Shown: piece after piece, positions 61,601 through 64,000 of the stretch
Layout: each line of letters begins with the position of its first letter
Numbering within the stretch: the first letter of the stretch is position 1
Origin: Aptenodytes patagonicus
Lineage: Eukaryota > Chordata > Aves > Sphenisciformes > Spheniscidae
Direction: 5' to 3'
DNA length: 64,000 nt
Assembly: GCF_965638725.1 (NCBI RefSeq)
Contig: NC_134953.1
Coordinates: 38,926,854 to 38,990,853, forward strand
Program-made: the position numbers and the translations under genes
Notes under the pieces: model-generated
Told to the model about the DNA's origin: nothing
The model's database searches: none
What the model saw: only the letters and a program-made list of their open reading frames with translations

Positions 61601-64000
61601 GCAGCAGATGTTGAACTCCGGGTCAGTGGGACCGCAGAGGAGCTCAGGCGTTCGGCACCACCTCAGTTTAAGTAAGCCAGCTGCCCGGCCAGCCCAGATG
61701 CCTGGGTGAGGGGCTCCCCGTTGTGACAGGCGGAAACCTATTTAACCGCTCCTTCCCAAAAACACAGTGCCTACATAGAGCCTTAAAGCTGCCTGATCAC
61801 TGCGGCATCCAAGAGAAATATATACACCGTATCCTTGGGACTCAGACGGCTGTTAAAGCCTCTCTGTGCCGGCAAGCGGCTGCGGCTCGGACCACCCCGG
61901 GGCAGGATGCTGACCCCAGCATCGCCCGCATCCCACCAGCGTCGCTTCGTCTCTGGGGAGACGAGCTGTCCCTGCCGAAATATGCACCCACGCCATGGGG
62001 CTGGCTGGTAGGGGACATCCATCCCTGCCCGCGCTCTTGGCATCCCCAGCCCTTTCCTTTATTTACAGCAACCTTTTTCCCGTCGAGGCCCAACGCAAAC
62101 TAGGTTAGCCTTGCCCAGCATCCCTCCAGATACGCCTTCCCCTCTCTACACATTGACCATCTTATTAATTTTTAATCATCCTCCTGCTAAAATTAAGCTT
62201 ACTGGAGTGTAAAACCCAAATCTTTTTTTTTTTTTTTGCCTCTTCAAGTTAGCCACTGAGCATTTCCCAGTCCCCCGGGGCCTCGCACATCCCCTCGGCT
62301 GACAGTTATCATTCCAGCACGAGCCCTGCCAGTCGGCGAGCGCTTTCGAGTGAATCTCATTGAGCCCCATCTCCTCTTTCAGTGCTTTCAGCTCGAGCTG
62401 GGGAAAATTATTTTTTCATTTGTGTGGGGCCAGAAGCACCCTGAGGTGGCAGAGGGCCAGAAAACAGCGTTGTTTTTTTTTTTTCCCCTGCAATACTTAC
62501 ACGTCAAACATGAGGAAGAGAGGAGGAAAGTCATTTCAAGCCTAGGGACCATGGTTTGTACACACTTCGCTGCAAGAAAAGAGCCAACCCTGATGCTTTG
62601 CACGACACCCCCAATTTTTGAGGCTTTGCAAAACCTCCCCTTGCTGCCCACAGAGATGCTTTCCCCTCTATGCAGGACAGTGTTTGCATTGCTCCTCTGG
62701 ATTTAGCCAAAAATCCCCCTTCTCTGCAGCATCCCCTTTTGGCCCGTGATTTATTCCTGCCTCCGCAGCACACCCCGGACCTGCCACTCCGCTCCCCGAA
62801 ACGATGGGGGGCTTGGCCCCGAAATGAGCCCTGCTCAGGGGTCTGACAGGACTGGGAGGGTGAGAACAGGGGGGAAAGGAAAGTTTATGGTGCTCGGAGG
62901 TCTGGTATTGTGCCTATATGGCTTTTATTTTTAGTTTTCCAAGCCCTGGCTCTGCAAAAGCATCTTAATTACTGTTCTTCAGCTATAAAATGAAACACAG
63001 ATGCGCTCTCTTTGCAGAGGTCCAACGGTTTCATCGGGGGGTTCTGCTAGAGAGGTACATCATAGAAAGAAAAACATGGAAATTATTATTATTATTTTAC
63101 GTCCCGTTATGTCAGAGCTATTTGCGGTGGCCCCGTGCCAGCACGTGCCTCCCCAGCATTGCTTTCGCCCCGGCCCACCGACAGCTCCCCTGAGCTCAGC
63201 CTCTTCCCGTGCACCCTCCCCTGCTTCAGTAAATAGAAATTATATCACCCTCAGCCCCAAAACACGCTTTATTTTCACCGACGGTTAGGGAATACTCCTG
63301 AGGTGGTACTTGGAAAGCTGATGTCTGTGGGACTTGGGTGCATCTAACATTTTATATTAAGCAGAATTGCCACAGCTGGGTGGAAAAAATAGGAAAAAGT
63401 TTTTTTTTTAAAAAAAAAACCACACAGCCCTGAAGCCCCTGATAGTTGCGGTGATTATCTGGGGCTGCGGCAGGTTTCCCCTTGCAGTCCCACGTGCCAG
63501 TGGAATATTGGCTCCTCGGCATATTTTCCCCATTCGATGTATGAAAAAACATAAAGACACGTGAAGTTAAGCTTCCAAGGATTTCTACTCACCCAGAAGA
63601 GGGAGGGAGGGGAGGAACCCTGGCTGAGGTAAGAGCAGCCTCGTTCCTTTCACCTCTGTTGAGCCCGAAGAGGGGTCCCTTTGCCAGGGCCCCCATCTGA
63701 TGGAAAGATGCAAAAAAGGAGAATCTGGCTGGGAACAGCTGTATTTGTGCATATTTTTGAGTCAAAAAATCAGCCTATCGGTATTCTTAACAGAATAGAG
63801 GGGGTCCCGCAGGCTGTCTTATTCAAGGGGAGTTTCACAGGGGGACGAGGGAGCTGGGATGTGGTCTCTGGCCACCTTTTCACCCCCCATGCGGTGAATT
63901 TATGTATTTATTTATTGCACATAGTTATTATATGTAGTATTATTCTGCCAGAAAATAGTTTCTGGCAGAAAGCTTGGCTTTCTGTGGAGGGAGACAGCTC
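55640..64000. other. Gene-poor region upstream of ADAMTS14
   Basis: No exon series is visible and nothing resembles PRF1, the upstream neighbour of human ADAMTS14. It holds one CR1 relic and an (ATT)n run near 63083-63096. The A/T-rich part at 56900-57800 is almost free of open frames and could include regulatory DNA, which is a guess. Confidence 0.5.
59745..60010 (-). repeat. Old, degraded CR1 fragment
   Basis: The plus strand shows the order of a reversed CR1 3' region: GAGGCAGGATCATTCC, then TTAAGACCTCCAAAGATGG, then GAAAGTTTTTCCTCCTGTTTAATCTGAAT. An inserted T-run lies at 59860-59871. It is far more diverged than the intronic copies. Edges are approximate. Confidence 0.65.

Noticed and set aside
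55640-64000. Search for PRF1 exons expected upstream of ADAMTS14
   Set aside because: No frame here resembles perforin; the neighbour may lie beyond the window or synteny may differ.

Overview
The window is vertebrate nuclear DNA, almost certainly from a bird. It holds spliced genes with GT-AG introns, CR1 LINEs ending in the 8-bp ATTCTATG tail, and a solo LTR of a type I recognise from avian endogenous retroviruses. There are no bacterial operons, no CRISPR arrays, and no tRNA or rRNA genes that I could see.

Two protein-coding genes can be rebuilt completely, and they face each other tail to tail. On the + strand, 7120-10749 is a seven-exon StAR (steroidogenic acute regulatory protein) family gene encoding 290 residues, with a TATA box and SF-1-like and GATA motifs just upstream. 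On the - strand, 54980 down to 15292 is a complete 22-exon ADAMTS14 (procollagen N-proteinase) gene encoding 1168 residues. It has a signal peptide, a furin-type prodomain, a zinc protease, four thrombospondin type-1 repeats, a PLAC domain and a proline-rich tail. All exon phases join cleanly in both genes.

Layout: 1-6980 shows no supported gene. 7120-10749 is the StAR-like gene, followed by its likely 3' UTR, which carries AU-rich elements. About 12.1-15.3 kb is the convergent intergenic and 3' UTR zone. 15.3-55.0 kb is ADAMTS14; its introns hold an intact-ORF2 CR1 (about 18.97-21.95 kb), a solo LTR (27.29-28.43 kb) and a 5'-truncated CR1 (45.23-46.53 kb). 54.0-55.6 kb is a GC-rich promoter island containing (GGGGCC)4. 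55.6-64 kb is gene-poor and contains one eroded CR1 relic.

The most interesting point is the pairing. In human, STAR (8p11) and ADAMTS14 (10q22) are on different chromosomes. The StAR gene here is also clearly diverged at its N-terminus and at the PKA-site positions. I infer that it is a second StAR paralogue (STAR2-like) that mammals lack or have lost, not the classical STAR. The two genes belong to unrelated pathways (steroidogenic cholesterol transport and collagen maturation), and I see no evidence that they work together.
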